A stretch of DNA of 24,231 bases from positions 1 to 24,231 of the IMG/VR virus record IMGVR_UViG_3300009008_000247. One strand, 5' to 3'. Both the position numbers and the translations under genes were made by a program. Position 1 is the first letter of the stretch. The number at the start of each line of letters is the position of its first letter. The notes beneath the pieces are model-generated. The model had not been told where the DNA came from, made no database searches, and saw nothing but the letters and a program-made list of their open reading frames with translations. Below, piece by piece: positions 1 through 8,552 of this stretch. Source of the DNA: a virus.

Positions 1-122
1 AATCCTCTTGGTACTTCATTGTGGTATTCTACAAACTCATCAACAGTTGCATCAATATCTGCACCGTCAATAGTTGTACCTGCACTAAACTGAGACTTAG
101 TTACTTTTCTATTTGATGCCAT
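1..122 (-). CDS. Probable tail fibre/tail protein, N-terminal 40 residues only
   Basis: Truncated by the left window edge. The minus strand opens with ATG at 120-122 and stays open to base 1. It encodes about 40 residues beginning MASNRKVTKSQFS, followed by GTTIDGADIDATVDEF. The start shares its A with the TAA stop of the upstream gene (TAATG), so the two are translationally coupled. A short polar N-terminus of this kind, placed last after the tail hub gene, resembles the virion-anchoring end of podovirus tail fibre or appendage proteins. This is inferred from position and general look only; the body of the protein is outside the window. Confidence 0.6.
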   Translation of the reverse strand, partial: MASNRKVTKSQFSAGTTIDGADIDATVDEFVEYHNEVPRG

Positions 123-652
123 TAAGTTGTTTCTCCGAACGTTGCTGTAATACCTGCATGGGCTACTGTAGATTTTCTAGAGCAGCCAATAATAAAGGCT
201 GTGCCTGAATTAAGTACGCTTCCTACATCCTGAAATAAGCATCCAATAAAGTGTGCGTTAGATCCTACCTGTACAGTAATGGCATTAGTAAATACACAAT
301 TTTGAAAGATAGCTGTTGCATTATTTAATATATGTACAGTTCCTTGGAATCTAGCATTTTCAATTCTAGAATCTAGTGTTAGTTCTGCTGCAGTACTTAG
401 AGAGTCTGTTCTAGTAGATTTGAATATCACATCTCCAGTACCACTAATGTTTGTATCTGGTTTTGTTATAACTAAAGCTGAATATTCTCCATCAGTTAAT
501 GCAACTACATTATTAGAGATTTTAACTTCAGCACTAGAGATTGAATCATTAGAATTAATCTGATTATTTTGTGCTGCAGCTTCTTCCTGATTTGAATAGA
601 ATAGATCATTGAAAAAATCTAGAGGATCGGAACCTTTGTTTATAATATCCAT
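122..652 (-). CDS. Small beta-helix-like virion protein (176 aa), function unknown
   Basis: After a polar, Asn/Gln-rich N-terminus (residues 1-45) the protein has about four imperfect repeats of about 19-20 residues between roughly 85 and 170. Examples are FQNCVFTNAITV, FIGCLFQDVGSV and FIIGCSRKS. Regular turns with Cys, Asn and Phe at matching places are typical of right-handed parallel beta-helix folds seen in phage fibres, tailspikes and decoration proteins. The start overlaps the stop of the 990-residue tail gene by one base (TAATG) and its own stop overlaps the next gene in the same way, so it belongs to the tail operon. No enzymatic motif is visible. A minor appendage or head/tail fibre component is the likely role; the exact one is unknown. 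Confidence 0.6.
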   Translation of the reverse strand: MDIINKGSDPLDFFNDLFYSNQEEAAAQNNQINSNDSISSAEVKISNNVVALTDGEYSALVITKPDTNISGTGDVIFKSTRTDSLSTAAELTLDSRIENARFQGTVHILNNATAIFQNCVFTNAITVQVGSNAHFIGCLFQDVGSVLNSGTAFIIGCSRKSTVAHAGITATFGETT

Positions 653-3624
653 TAGTGTCCCTTCCTCCTCCGTCCACCAGAGACTTTACGAATTGCTGCC
701 TTTGCTGAACGTATTACTAATTCCTCAGCTTTGTTTAGAACATATCCAAAGAACATCCATGTGAACCATGCTCCTTTAGTAGAATTTGAATCAGCCAATT
801 CTCCAAACTGTTTATCATCTACTAAAACGTTTCCAGTTACTTGACCAACATCTCCCCACAATAAATTAGGATCATCAAATACTTGATAACGCATAACCTG
901 AGTTGTGTCTCGTACCTTTGTTCGAATACTGTTTTGAGTAATAGTAGTATCTAAAGGTGAAGATTCTGTTATACCTGATGGGTTACCTCCTGATGGACGA
1001 AAGTCAATTGCCTGACCATTCCATCGTCTGTTGTCAGAAGAAACTACACTATTAAAAAGTCTAGGTCTACTGTACGTAGCACCTCCTGTGCCCCATCCAT
1101 TATCGATTTCATTAGTTGCTGTACCCTTTGATTTAAGTTGGGTAAATATTCCTCTAGCTTTCTTTTGTCCAGGGGTTTCTAGACCAATTGGTGCTGATGC
1201 ATAGCACCAGTCAACTGCCTGAGCTTTCTTGTCTTTGGTAGGACGATCTGCTTCTGCTAAAGAACTGAAATTGAATACCCAGTTATTTGATTTATAATAA
1301 CGAGTAGCACCTATAGGTATGGTACCATAAGCATCATAATATAGATACCCCTCTACAGTGTGAATATTCATCTTACTAACAGAATTTGCAGGTAGTAATT
1401 TTCTGAATGGAATATAGAATAGTAAGGTGCGGTTGTAAGGATTTAATGGTAGACACCCTTCATGTTGGGGATCCCCTGGATTTCCTAGTAATGTCTCTGC
1501 ATATCCCCATTGATTCCAGAAGTGTTGCATTCCATATGTATTAGCTAAGTTGGCTGTATGTGCTGACCAATCAATACTAATTTCAGCAAGAGTTGCAGTA
1601 TATGTTGCCTGAGCACCAGCAACTGCAGGGAAATTGGCAGTTGCATAACTTGCACCACTTCCATATCGTTCCATAGGAGTAGGAGCAAACAGTGATACAA
1701 CAGTATCACCACCTGCGTTAAGTGCTGATACTGGTCCCCAATTTAGACTGTCAAATTGGAAATTAATTTTAAGAGCTTTTGGAGTATAAAGCCATGGCTG
1801 AGTACTAGCTCCTGATCCTGCCCCCAGTGCTGTCTTTGCATAAACAGGTACTAGAACATCAGCCACATCTGCCTCGAATCCGCTAGTTCTGCTTTTTGGT
1901 AGAAATATTGGTTCTCCTATATAAAGATCCCATTCGGAGTTGGCATCTAAGGTACCAATTGCTGCATTGTTAACAGTAAGTCCTTGAAAATCCCACTCAC
2001 CAATTCCATATCGATAATCTTCTTCTTCTTCTGATCGATCGATTCCTCCTCCTCTTCCATACTGTGTAATATAGTAACTCTTAAAAGTCTGATTTCTATT
2101 AATATCTTGTTGGTAAAATCCTGGTGGAGCAACGATTGAAGGAATCCATGTAGAAGATTGGTCAGTAGTAATTTTTAATGTATCATCTGTACCAATAGCA
2201 TACATCTCTGTGGGGCTACAAACTATTTGATCACATGTCATATTCTCTCTAATACCAACTGCAGGTCTTTGTGTGCCTCCATCATCTTCATAATAAGCTG
2301 CAGAATCATATGACCATAGGGACCATTCTCCATTGGAAGAGAGGCATAATGTAATCCTCTCTTCAGGAACAGTTAACAGAACTAATCTAAGCTTAGGGTA
2401 GTAGGTTATTGAGGAGTTCTCAGGCTTATAACTTACTTGAACCTTGGGTTGATTAGCAGTTGCAGAACTAACTCCTGCATGATTACCAATATGAAAATAG
2501 GCTAATGGATTAGTTAGGTAGGTTTCAAAGAATGGATCGATAGGAGAGGAAACTTTTTTAATATCCATGTTTCCTGCATATTGATAAACTCCATTAGCAT
2601 CAGCCCATATGACTGTGTTTTCATATTTTGTAATTGTTTTTACACCAGAACACCCAATGGTTTCTGATATTTTTAATAGACGACCAGAAACCAGAAGCTG
2701 ATCAGCAAACGTAAACAGAAAAGTTTCTAGTTCAGTAAAGATTAGGAGTGTATTGTTTACCTCCTGAATTGCAGTAACGTCAAACTCACTATTAATATTA
2801 ACAGCATTTCCAACAATCACACATCCAGGTTTATTGAGTGGATCAGAAAAGAAAACTGATTTGTCTGATATAAAAGCTAGTCTTCCTAGAACTAAGCCTA
2901 ATGCCTTAATAGGTTCTGGAAATTCATCATAGTATGTATACACCCCTTCATGAGATGGATTATCACTAAGAACTAATCTTTTAACTAGAGTATTTTCTGA
3001 ATATATGTGAGGTGCGTCTACAGAAGAAAGGGCTTTACATCTGTTTCCTCTAAACATTGCGGGTCTATAATAAAAAACTCCTATAGTCTCAGATGCAAAG
3101 AAGAGTGTATCATTAAACTCTACAAAACTTATTCCTTCACTTTCCTGACCTATTCTAACTACTGGCTTGGCATATGCACTAGCTCCTTCATAGTGTCCAT
3201 GAAGAATTGGTAGCCTCTTACTATTGGGTTCTGTACTCTGTAGTAACAGTTCTTCCCAATGGTCGTTTGTAGTAATATCATAAATTTGAACTGAGTAGGT
3301 ATAGACTCTTTCTGCATTTTTATCATTAGCTAAGTTTGTCCATGCTAAAGTTTCGAAAACAGAAACGATCTGTTCATGACCAAATCTAGTATTAATATAC
3401 TGAGAACCTAGATGCTGTGTTAGTCCCTCTACTGTTGTAGTTATTCTTGGTGTGTATGTAAGTTTGCTTAAGGTAGTATCAAATTCTCCAAGTACTCCGA
3501 ATCCTTTACGTACTTGCCAATGCCCATCATACCAAAGCATATTTTGACAAAATGATTCTGAGTTAGAAGGGGCTGCTAGAATTCCCTTTCCAATAACTTC
3601 TACTTCAGGGGAAGGTTGAGCCAT
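652..3624 (-). CDS. Tail hub / DNA-stabilisation-like protein (990 aa)
   Basis: Large beta-rich protein directly after the head-tail adaptor gene, the place of the tail tube or nozzle protein in podoviruses. The N-terminus (VIGKGILAAPSNS) leads into repeated beta segments. Examples are ISFVEFNDTLFFAS (about 165-178), GRLAFISDKSVFFSDPLNKP (about 247-266), NTLLIFTELETFLFTF (about 291-306) and VIWADANGVYQYAG (about 338-351). The SDPLNP-like signature and blade-like repeats recall P22 gp10-type stabilisation proteins and T7-type nozzle proteins. The C-terminus ends in a basic run, GGRRRKGH. ATG overlaps the adaptor stop by one base (TAATG). The family call rests on gene order and pattern, not on a search; long-tail host-recognition roles cannot be excluded. 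Confidence 0.6.
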   Translation of the reverse strand: MAQPSPEVEVIGKGILAAPSNSESFCQNMLWYDGHWQVRKGFGVLGEFDTTLSKLTYTPRITTTVEGLTQHLGSQYINTRFGHEQIVSVFETLAWTNLANDKNAERVYTYSVQIYDITTNDHWEELLLQSTEPNSKRLPILHGHYEGASAYAKPVVRIGQESEGISFVEFNDTLFFASETIGVFYYRPAMFRGNRCKALSSVDAPHIYSENTLVKRLVLSDNPSHEGVYTYYDEFPEPIKALGLVLGRLAFISDKSVFFSDPLNKPGCVIVGNAVNINSEFDVTAIQEVNNTLLIFTELETFLFTFADQLLVSGRLLKISETIGCSGVKTITKYENTVIWADANGVYQYAGNMDIKKVSSPIDPFFETYLTNPLAYFHIGNHAGVSSATANQPKVQVSYKPENSSITYYPKLRLVLLTVPEERITLCLSSNGEWSLWSYDSAAYYEDDGGTQRPAVGIRENMTCDQIVCSPTEMYAIGTDDTLKITTDQSSTWIPSIVAPPGFYQQDINRNQTFKSYYITQYGRGGGIDRSEEEEDYRYGIGEWDFQGLTVNNAAIGTLDANSEWDLYIGEPIFLPKSRTSGFEADVADVLVPVYAKTALGAGSGASTQPWLYTPKALKINFQFDSLNWGPVSALNAGGDTVVSLFAPTPMERYGSGASYATANFPAVAGAQATYTATLAEISIDWSAHTANLANTYGMQHFWNQWGYAETLLGNPGDPQHEGCLPLNPYNRTLLFYIPFRKLLPANSVSKMNIHTVEGYLYYDAYGTIPIGATRYYKSNNWVFNFSSLAEADRPTKDKKAQAVDWCYASAPIGLETPGQKKARGIFTQLKSKGTATNEIDNGWGTGGATYSRPRLFNSVVSSDNRRWNGQAIDFRPSGGNPSGITESSPLDTTITQNSIRTKVRDTTQVMRYQVFDDPNLLWGDVGQVTGNVLVDDKQFGELADSNSTKGAWFTWMFFGYVLNKAEELVIRSAKAAIRKVSGGRRRKGH

Positions 3625-4415
3625 TAAAAGATCTCCGCTGGATCAGCATTATAATGTACATGACTAACTGCACCAAAAGATCTCTGCATGAGATATTCTC
3701 TTAGCTCTGTTTTTCTTTCATTTAATCTTTTTGTTATCTGTGGGCTAGAAGCAGCATCAGCTATAGCATATTGTGCATATGCAAATAGTGGGATCATATC
3801 ATGCCACTGTTGCATATCATCATCAATAACAACATTGATAATTACTCCTGCAGCAGTGAGCCATGACTGTCCAGGCTGACCAGCAGGTACACCAACTGCT
3901 GTGTTTAGTGTTAAGCCAATTTCTTGTTCATAGTTATAAAGCACCACTAATGAGGCAGATTGGTCAGTTGCAAATGTTAAGCTGCTACCACCCCACTGTA
4001 CGGTATTCTGTCTCCCGTTAGGGTGCACAGCATTCAAATTGTTAACAATGTCATACTGCATTACTGGATTTTGATTAGCTGCATTCTGTGAATAGATAGC
4101 CACTAATCTTGTCATACGTCCCAGTTCATCAAAGTTACCAGCCGCATTAATAGTATTAGGATTTGGTCCTAGTATTGATGGAGTACCTACTGCAGTAGCA
4201 ACAGCCCCTGCTTGAGATAAATCATATCTTCTAGCATTAGCCAAAGTAATAACAGTACCACGAAGCCTTACATATGGATTGACCTCATCAATAAAAGCTA
4301 AGAACTGAGCATATCCTAACTTACAATAAAGAGCTACATCTGCTGTAGATAAGAAACTCTCATCTGGTTCATCACAATATGTTCTGAATAAAGACGCTAC
4401 TTCCTGTGTATTCAT
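3624..4415 (-). CDS. Head-tail adaptor / connector-like protein (263 aa)
   Basis: Sits between the portal and the large tail protein, the usual position of the adaptor ring that extends the portal (P22 gp4-like or T7 gp11-like). The N-terminal about 45 residues are helical (LFRTYCDEPDESFLSTAD, then YCKLGYAQFLAFIDEV). A beta-rich middle has an LRGTVITL strand and an Asn-rich loop. A C-terminal helical stretch follows (PLFAYAQYAIADAASSPQI and LNERKTELREYLMQR). This helix-beta-helix plan fits adaptor proteins. It is joined by TAATG overlaps to both the portal gene and the tail gene, consistent with stoichiometric co-expression. No catalytic motif is seen. Assignment comes mainly from synteny. 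Confidence 0.6.
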   Translation of the reverse strand: MNTQEVASLFRTYCDEPDESFLSTADVALYCKLGYAQFLAFIDEVNPYVRLRGTVITLANARRYDLSQAGAVATAVGTPSILGPNPNTINAAGNFDELGRMTRLVAIYSQNAANQNPVMQYDIVNNLNAVHPNGRQNTVQWGGSSLTFATDQSASLVVLYNYEQEIGLTLNTAVGVPAGQPGQSWLTAAGVIINVVIDDDMQQWHDMIPLFAYAQYAIADAASSPQITKRLNERKTELREYLMQRSFGAVSHVHYNADPAEIF

Positions 4416-6349
4416 TACCCCATACCTCCTGGTTTGTTAGATATTAAGGCTTCGCTTCTACGAGCCAATTGTTCCTCTGCCCTTGCAAAGTCATGACTAG
4501 TTCCCTTGGCTGCAGCAATTGCATCTGTCTGTTGCATTTGTGCTGTACCAGAAGATTGTCCCATAACTTCACCAATTGCCTCTGCAGAACCAATCTTTGG
4601 TGGCACATCTCTTGGGAAGACACGATCATGTGCAGCTTGTTTTTCTGGATCAACTGGTTCTCCACCAGTCTCTAGGGCAACATAAATATCTCTAATGTAG
4701 TTTTGTGTTTCTTCATCTAGAGCATAATAATCTGCTTGTCTCATAAAGCTACCAAAGACTTCTTTGAATACTTGTAAATTATCTGTTCTGAATATTTCAA
4801 TCTCAAAGCCTCTAGTTGCAGCCTCTAGAAGTTCATTAGCATGAGCCATATCCTCCATACGTTCAACAACATATTTATTTCCTGTCTTATAAGACAATTC
4901 TTTAAGAGCTTCTTCTGGTGGCAATAGTTTTAGTTCATAAAGCTGAAGAATCTTAGCATCTCTGTCTTGTGCCTCAGATCTAAACAAAGACCCTGTTTCA
5001 ATAAAGACTTCAGGATCTTCCACATAATCTGCATTTGTAACTTGTTTGAAGATTAGCTTTCCTAGTCCATCCATCATTCGGATCATCTTATCTTCTTTAT
5101 AATAATGTTTCATTAGTCTGATAACATCTCTAGCTACTCCCCTCATAGTCTCCTCAATTCTTAATTGAGTTACCTGTAGCTGACTCATGTCCTGTTCTGC
5201 AAGGGTTTGCATTGCTTTACCAGAAGTAATACCAACTGCCCTCTTACCTAGACTTGTAGAGTGAATTCCTGATACATCCATCATCTCAGACTGAAGACGT
5301 GTAATATTATCAAAGACATGAGAGGGTAGAGCGGCTGCACCTATCTGCTGAGGTGTACCACCTGCAGCATTATAATATACCTTTTCCCCTGCTCTATTTG
5401 TAATTGCATTTGGATTAACTCCTGACGTTTTAGGAATCAACCACTTAGGGTTTGACATTAGTTCAATGTTCTGTAGAACTTGGCTTCTAGATTTATTATA
5501 AAGCCATTGCATATCAATAAGAGGAGCTAGTAATCCAACTCCCCATAATTTTCCTGGTACCTCTGTATACCTCATAATCTTGATAGGAATTTCTATTAAT
5601 GGATTTGTACCTTTATAAAGATATTCACTTCCTAAACAAAATGCATGTTTACCATCTCTCCAATAGATCTCATAAATCTCTAGTCTATTGGCAGGGACTT
5701 GTTCTAAACTGGCTTGACCAGGACGTGATGAAGGATTGAGGCTATCTGAAGCCTCTTCAATAAATTTCTTAGACTTTGGAAACTGTTTAATTAGTTCCCA
5801 TCGTTTTACGTGTCTTCGTATAGCAATCCAATCTGATTCATCTGGACTATCAACATAAGGTTCAAATACTATATCATAAGGACTAATGACCTCAGTCGAT
5901 ACAGTATCTAATTCTGCATCATAATAAGAATGTAGTGCAGCCGTACCTGTAGTAAGAAGCCAGGAAAAAGCTTTAGTTAGCTTTCCTTTGAGATCTTGTT
6001 GATTCCAATAATATTTAAGAGCTAATTCTGTAGCCTGAGCTTTAAGAATATCATCTGTCAAAGCTGTTGCAGGAGTAACTGCAACTGATGGATATTCTGT
6101 TGATAATTTTGAAAGAAGATTTCTATAAATATTTATAAGAAGATTAACTGTAATCTTCCATGCTGGTCCTTGTGTACCCTGAGAAGCTACATTGGTTCTA
6201 CTAGTAGTATCATATTGAACCCATTGCCGACCTTCTAGAAATAATAAAGCCAAGTCCCAGACCTTTCTTTCGGTCGTTTTACGATAATCTGAAGTATCGA
6301 CTAATTGTTTGAAGTCTGCTGGGAAGCCTTCCAATTCTTTCTTTGCCAT
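4415..6349 (-). CDS. Portal protein (644 aa, P22-type)
   Basis: Dodecameric portal through which DNA enters and leaves the head. The length of 644 residues is in the range of podovirus portals. Early helical segments (TTERKVWDLALLFLEGRQWV) are followed by WKITVNLLINIYRNLLSKL. These resemble the start of P22-like portals, where substrate residues of the form N-R..R precede a beta-rich wing. A wing-like region contains ISPYDIVFEPYVDSPDESDW (about 155-174). Long helical stem and crown segments follow (RLQSEMMDVSGIHSTSLGKR onward). The C-terminal about 100 residues are Gln/Ala-rich and probably form the barrel. It begins two bases after the preceding stop and ends in a TAATG overlap with the adaptor gene. 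Position between capsid and adaptor genes supports the call. Confidence 0.8.
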   Translation of the reverse strand: MAKKELEGFPADFKQLVDTSDYRKTTERKVWDLALLFLEGRQWVQYDTTSRTNVASQGTQGPAWKITVNLLINIYRNLLSKLSTEYPSVAVTPATALTDDILKAQATELALKYYWNQQDLKGKLTKAFSWLLTTGTAALHSYYDAELDTVSTEVISPYDIVFEPYVDSPDESDWIAIRRHVKRWELIKQFPKSKKFIEEASDSLNPSSRPGQASLEQVPANRLEIYEIYWRDGKHAFCLGSEYLYKGTNPLIEIPIKIMRYTEVPGKLWGVGLLAPLIDMQWLYNKSRSQVLQNIELMSNPKWLIPKTSGVNPNAITNRAGEKVYYNAAGGTPQQIGAAALPSHVFDNITRLQSEMMDVSGIHSTSLGKRAVGITSGKAMQTLAEQDMSQLQVTQLRIEETMRGVARDVIRLMKHYYKEDKMIRMMDGLGKLIFKQVTNADYVEDPEVFIETGSLFRSEAQDRDAKILQLYELKLLPPEEALKELSYKTGNKYVVERMEDMAHANELLEAATRGFEIEIFRTDNLQVFKEVFGSFMRQADYYALDEETQNYIRDIYVALETGGEPVDPEKQAAHDRVFPRDVPPKIGSAEAIGEVMGQSSGTAQMQQTDAIAAAKGTSHDFARAEEQLARRSEALISNKPGGMG

Positions 6350-6351
6350 AA

Positions 6352-6843
6352 TTATGAAGTCCTTTTCTTACGAGCGGCAGGAAGATCTTCATAAGCTTTT
6401 TTCTTTGCAGCCTCTGCTGCTTCTCTTCCACCTTGTTCATATTTCATGTATTCGTCCATTTCGTCTGCAGTCATTCCCTCCATACCAACTGCTCCGTACT
6501 TAGCTGCAAGTTGTTGTGCCGCTGCAGACTTAGCACCTTTGACACCAGAATATGCTGTACCTGCCTGTAAAGCACCACCAGCAATCTTTCCTGCATCTCC
6601 TTCTTCTACACCCTCTCTAATACTCTCTGAAGCCCCTTTTGCAGCCATACCTGTACCAAGGGCTGCTAATCCTGCACCCCATGTTACTGGACCACCAGCT
6701 AGGGTTGCAGCAACAGTACCAGCACCTACAAGAGCATCAAATGTATCTCCCCAACCCCAGGCATCTGGATCTTCTGGAGGAGGTGCCTGAGCCTCTTCTA
6801 ATTTAACTTTAGATTTTTTTAGTTTTTTGGCATATGCACTCAT
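6352..6843 (-). CDS. Ala/Gly-rich protein between capsid and portal genes (163 aa)
   Basis: Unrecognised. A basic N-terminus (YAKKLKKSKVKLEEAQAPPP) is followed by a Gly/Ala-rich, mildly hydrophobic core at about residues 30-95 (VGAGTVAATLAGG, WGAGLAALGTGMAAK). The C-terminus is charged and helical (AEAAKKKAYEDLPAARKKRT). Such low-complexity amphipathic cores occur in ejected internal virion proteins and in membrane-active peptides, but nothing here is diagnostic. The ATG at 6843 overlaps the upstream stop as TGATG with GGAGGAG just before it. A GTG three bases earlier (6846) is an alternative start. The position among morphogenesis genes suggests a virion component or assembly factor. Confidence 0.55.
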   Translation of the reverse strand: MSAYAKKLKKSKVKLEEAQAPPPEDPDAWGWGDTFDALVGAGTVAATLAGGPVTWGAGLAALGTGMAAKGASESIREGVEEGDAGKIAGGALQAGTAYSGVKGAKSAAAQQLAAKYGAVGMEGMTADEMDEYMKYEQGGREAAEAAKKKAYEDLPAARKKRTS

Positions 6844-7025
6844 CACTCTCCTCCTATATATTCATCATCTAGTACACTTTGAAGAGGTGTGTTCCATGAC
6901 CTCACTAATTCTCGTTTATCATCCCATTCTTGACGTTTAATAGCTATCATGATCCACATATAGAAGATGCTTTGTAGGCATAAAAAACTAGCTAGTATGA
7001 CCAAAATAATGAGTAATACGTTCAT
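6843..7025 (-). CDS. Small single-span membrane protein (60 aa)
   Basis: One strongly hydrophobic N-terminal helix (MNVLLIILVILASFLC, continuing to about residue 28) is followed by a charged tail (KRQEWDDKRELVRSW). It is an inner-membrane protein of unknown role; a holin-like or virion membrane peptide is possible. The start is uncertain. The ATG at 7025 gives a clean signal-anchor N-terminus but has no evident ribosome site. A TTG at 7067 has AGGAG three bases upstream (overlapping the capsid stop codon) and would add 14 residues read straight through the 7037-7060 hairpin. The stop overlaps the next gene (TGATG). Confidence 0.5.
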   Translation of the reverse strand: MNVLLIILVILASFLCLQSIFYMWIMIAIKRQEWDDKRELVRSWNTPLQSVLDDEYIGGE

Positions 7026-7036
7026 ATATGAGGAAT

Positions 7037-7060
7037 GCCCTGCCCCCGAAGGGGCAGAGC
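7037..7060 (-). promoter_or_regulatory. cUUCGg-tetraloop hairpin after the capsid gene
   Basis: In minus-strand RNA, bases 7060-7037 form a 10-pair stem closed by a C(UUCG)G tetraloop, 13 bases after the capsid stop codon. Base 7039/7058 pairs as G-U in the minus-strand RNA but would be a C-A mismatch in plus-strand RNA, so the structure belongs to the minus transcript. There is no U-run after it, so it is not a classical terminator. An mRNA 3'-stabilising or processing hairpin, or a partial attenuator between capsid and portal genes, is inferred. Confidence 0.7.
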
Positions 7061-7073
7061 AAACCAAATTCTC

Positions 7074-8504
7074 CTAAAGAGTAAGTCCTGTAATAAGACC
7101 ATTAGCATTAGGTCGTACACAAACAACGTTGTAGTACCATTTGTAGAAACCATCGAAGGCATCAGCACCAACCACACGGCTGAGAGTGTTACCATCTTCG
7201 TCTGCAAATCGACCCTTCTCTAGCTCAAGCATCTTCCAAGTCTTAGTTGAAAGAGCAATGCAGAGTCCGTTATCAACGTGACGTGACGTTTTAACAGGAA
7301 TTCCTGCGAAAGCAAATCCGCTGAATCCACCATCACCAGTTGCAGGTCCAGTCTTTACGTCCTGTACCATAGCTCCTGCTGCACCAACACCCATGACACC
7401 CTGAAGCATTGCTGCTAATCGAGTTCTTTGGAGTGGATTAACCAGAAGTACATCAGGTCGTTCATCAGAAGACAACGTGATACGATCAAGAAGCTGCTGA
7501 AGAATAGCAAGACTAATCTGTACACGGGCTGGAGTGGTACCAGCAGCACCACCAGTCGTTGTAACCTGTGAAAGACAATTGGAAGTACCTGCACCATCAG
7601 AACACTGCATTGGAATAGCAGTACCAGTGTTGGTAGATCGATCTAGACCGAACCACGCTCCACCCTGGTTTGCTAATGCACCAACACCTGAAAGACCTAG
7701 GTTGCCATAGATTCCAACAGGTTCAGAGCCATTCGTAGCGAACGGAGCAGCAGCAGTGGGGTTAACCACAACTGCAAGTGGAATTCCATTCCCTGCCGCA
7801 TCCACTGGGAAACCAGCACCAGCAGCAGCACCAGAAACATTAACAGTACCAGCAGTTGCACCAGCAGTTAGAGTAGCTCCACCTGCAAATGAATCATATG
7901 CTGTGGCACCACCACCACCAGTATCAGTACCAAGAGGTACCAAATCAACATGGTTTGCACCACCAGCAGCGATAACTAAAGCTAGTTTAGCAGCATCCCC
8001 ATCAAAGATGAGGTCACCAAGTCCACCAGGGACACCAGCATTAGTATCTGCATAGGTAATGAAGCCAATGCACTGTCCACCAGAAACCGCAGTACGGTTG
8101 CTGTTGTTTTTAACATCAGTGACCAGACGAGTCATTTCTGAATCGACCCAACCAACAAATGAGTTTGCTCCACCTTTACCAGCCGCAGCCATTGCAGGAC
8201 CTGTAATACGGAATACACCGTAGAGGAACTGCGCTGTAGCAGTAAGGTTGGCATATACCTGTTGCGGCTGACCCGCAGGTACAGGTACGGCAGCAGCACC
8301 TGGAAGGGCTGCACCTTCGGCAGCCCAAGCTACCTGTGTGTTACGTCCAACATGAACGGGAATGATTACTTGTCGTCCATTCCAATCGACTGAAGCCTTC
8401 TCGAACATATCGCAAACAAGAGTCTCTTCGTTAAGCTGATCTTGAATAGGTCCGAGATAGTACTCCTTTAGAATACTGGCAAATCCAGCAAGGTTCTGTG
8501 CCAT
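7074..8504 (-). CDS. Major capsid protein (476 aa, HK97-fold type)
   Basis: Follows the scaffold-like gene and precedes the portal, as expected for the shell protein. The N-terminal arm (FASILKEYYLGPIQDQLNEE) and the strand WNGRQVIIPVHVGRNTQVAW resemble the start of HK97-fold capsid proteins. LYGVFRITGPAM and a following long helix with DSEMTRLVTDVKNN suggest the spine helix. SSDERPDVLLVNPLQRTRLA at about 345-370 looks like the axial domain. FAFAGIPVKTSRHVDNGLCI and the final MLELEKGRFAD segment complete it. Residues about 160-300 are Gly/Ala/Thr-rich and look like an inserted surface domain. AAGGAG precedes the ATG. The gene is visibly richer in G+C than its neighbours, which fits very high expression. 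Hairpins lie on both sides. Confidence 0.8.
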   Translation of the reverse strand: MAQNLAGFASILKEYYLGPIQDQLNEETLVCDMFEKASVDWNGRQVIIPVHVGRNTQVAWAAEGAALPGAAAVPVPAGQPQQVYANLTATAQFLYGVFRITGPAMAAAGKGGANSFVGWVDSEMTRLVTDVKNNSNRTAVSGGQCIGFITYADTNAGVPGGLGDLIFDGDAAKLALVIAAGGANHVDLVPLGTDTGGGGATAYDSFAGGATLTAGATAGTVNVSGAAAGAGFPVDAAGNGIPLAVVVNPTAAAPFATNGSEPVGIYGNLGLSGVGALANQGGAWFGLDRSTNTGTAIPMQCSDGAGTSNCLSQVTTTGGAAGTTPARVQISLAILQQLLDRITLSSDERPDVLLVNPLQRTRLAAMLQGVMGVGAAGAMVQDVKTGPATGDGGFSGFAFAGIPVKTSRHVDNGLCIALSTKTWKMLELEKGRFADEDGNTLSRVVGADAFDGFYKWYYNVVCVRPNANGLITGLTL

Positions 8505-8526
8505 TTTATTTTCTCCTTATGTTATT

Positions 8527-8543
8527 GTTTATATGTTATAAAC
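8527..8543 (-). repeat. 7-bp inverted repeat between scaffold and capsid genes
   Basis: Arms 8527-8533 (gtttata) and 8537-8543 (tataaac) are perfect complements around a 3-base spacer. It lies between the scaffold stop (8553) and the capsid ribosome site. It could be an AT-rich mRNA hairpin or an operator-like palindrome. The minus strand here also contains TATAAC, a -10-like hexamer, but without a convincing -35. Confidence 0.4.
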
Positions 8544-8552
8544 GGCATTTAG

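Noticed and set aside
6446-6790. Plus-strand frame of 114 aa
   Set aside because: Antisense to the Ala/Gly-rich gene; composition (Pro/Ala/Ser) is the mirror of that gene, with no start signal.
7037-7060. Calling the capsid hairpin a terminator
   Set aside because: No U-run follows it on the minus strand and coding continues with essential portal genes downstream.
7756-8055. Plus-strand Pro/Ala-rich frame of 99 aa
   Set aside because: Antisense to the capsid gene in its GC-rich insertion; low-complexity shadow without ribosome site.
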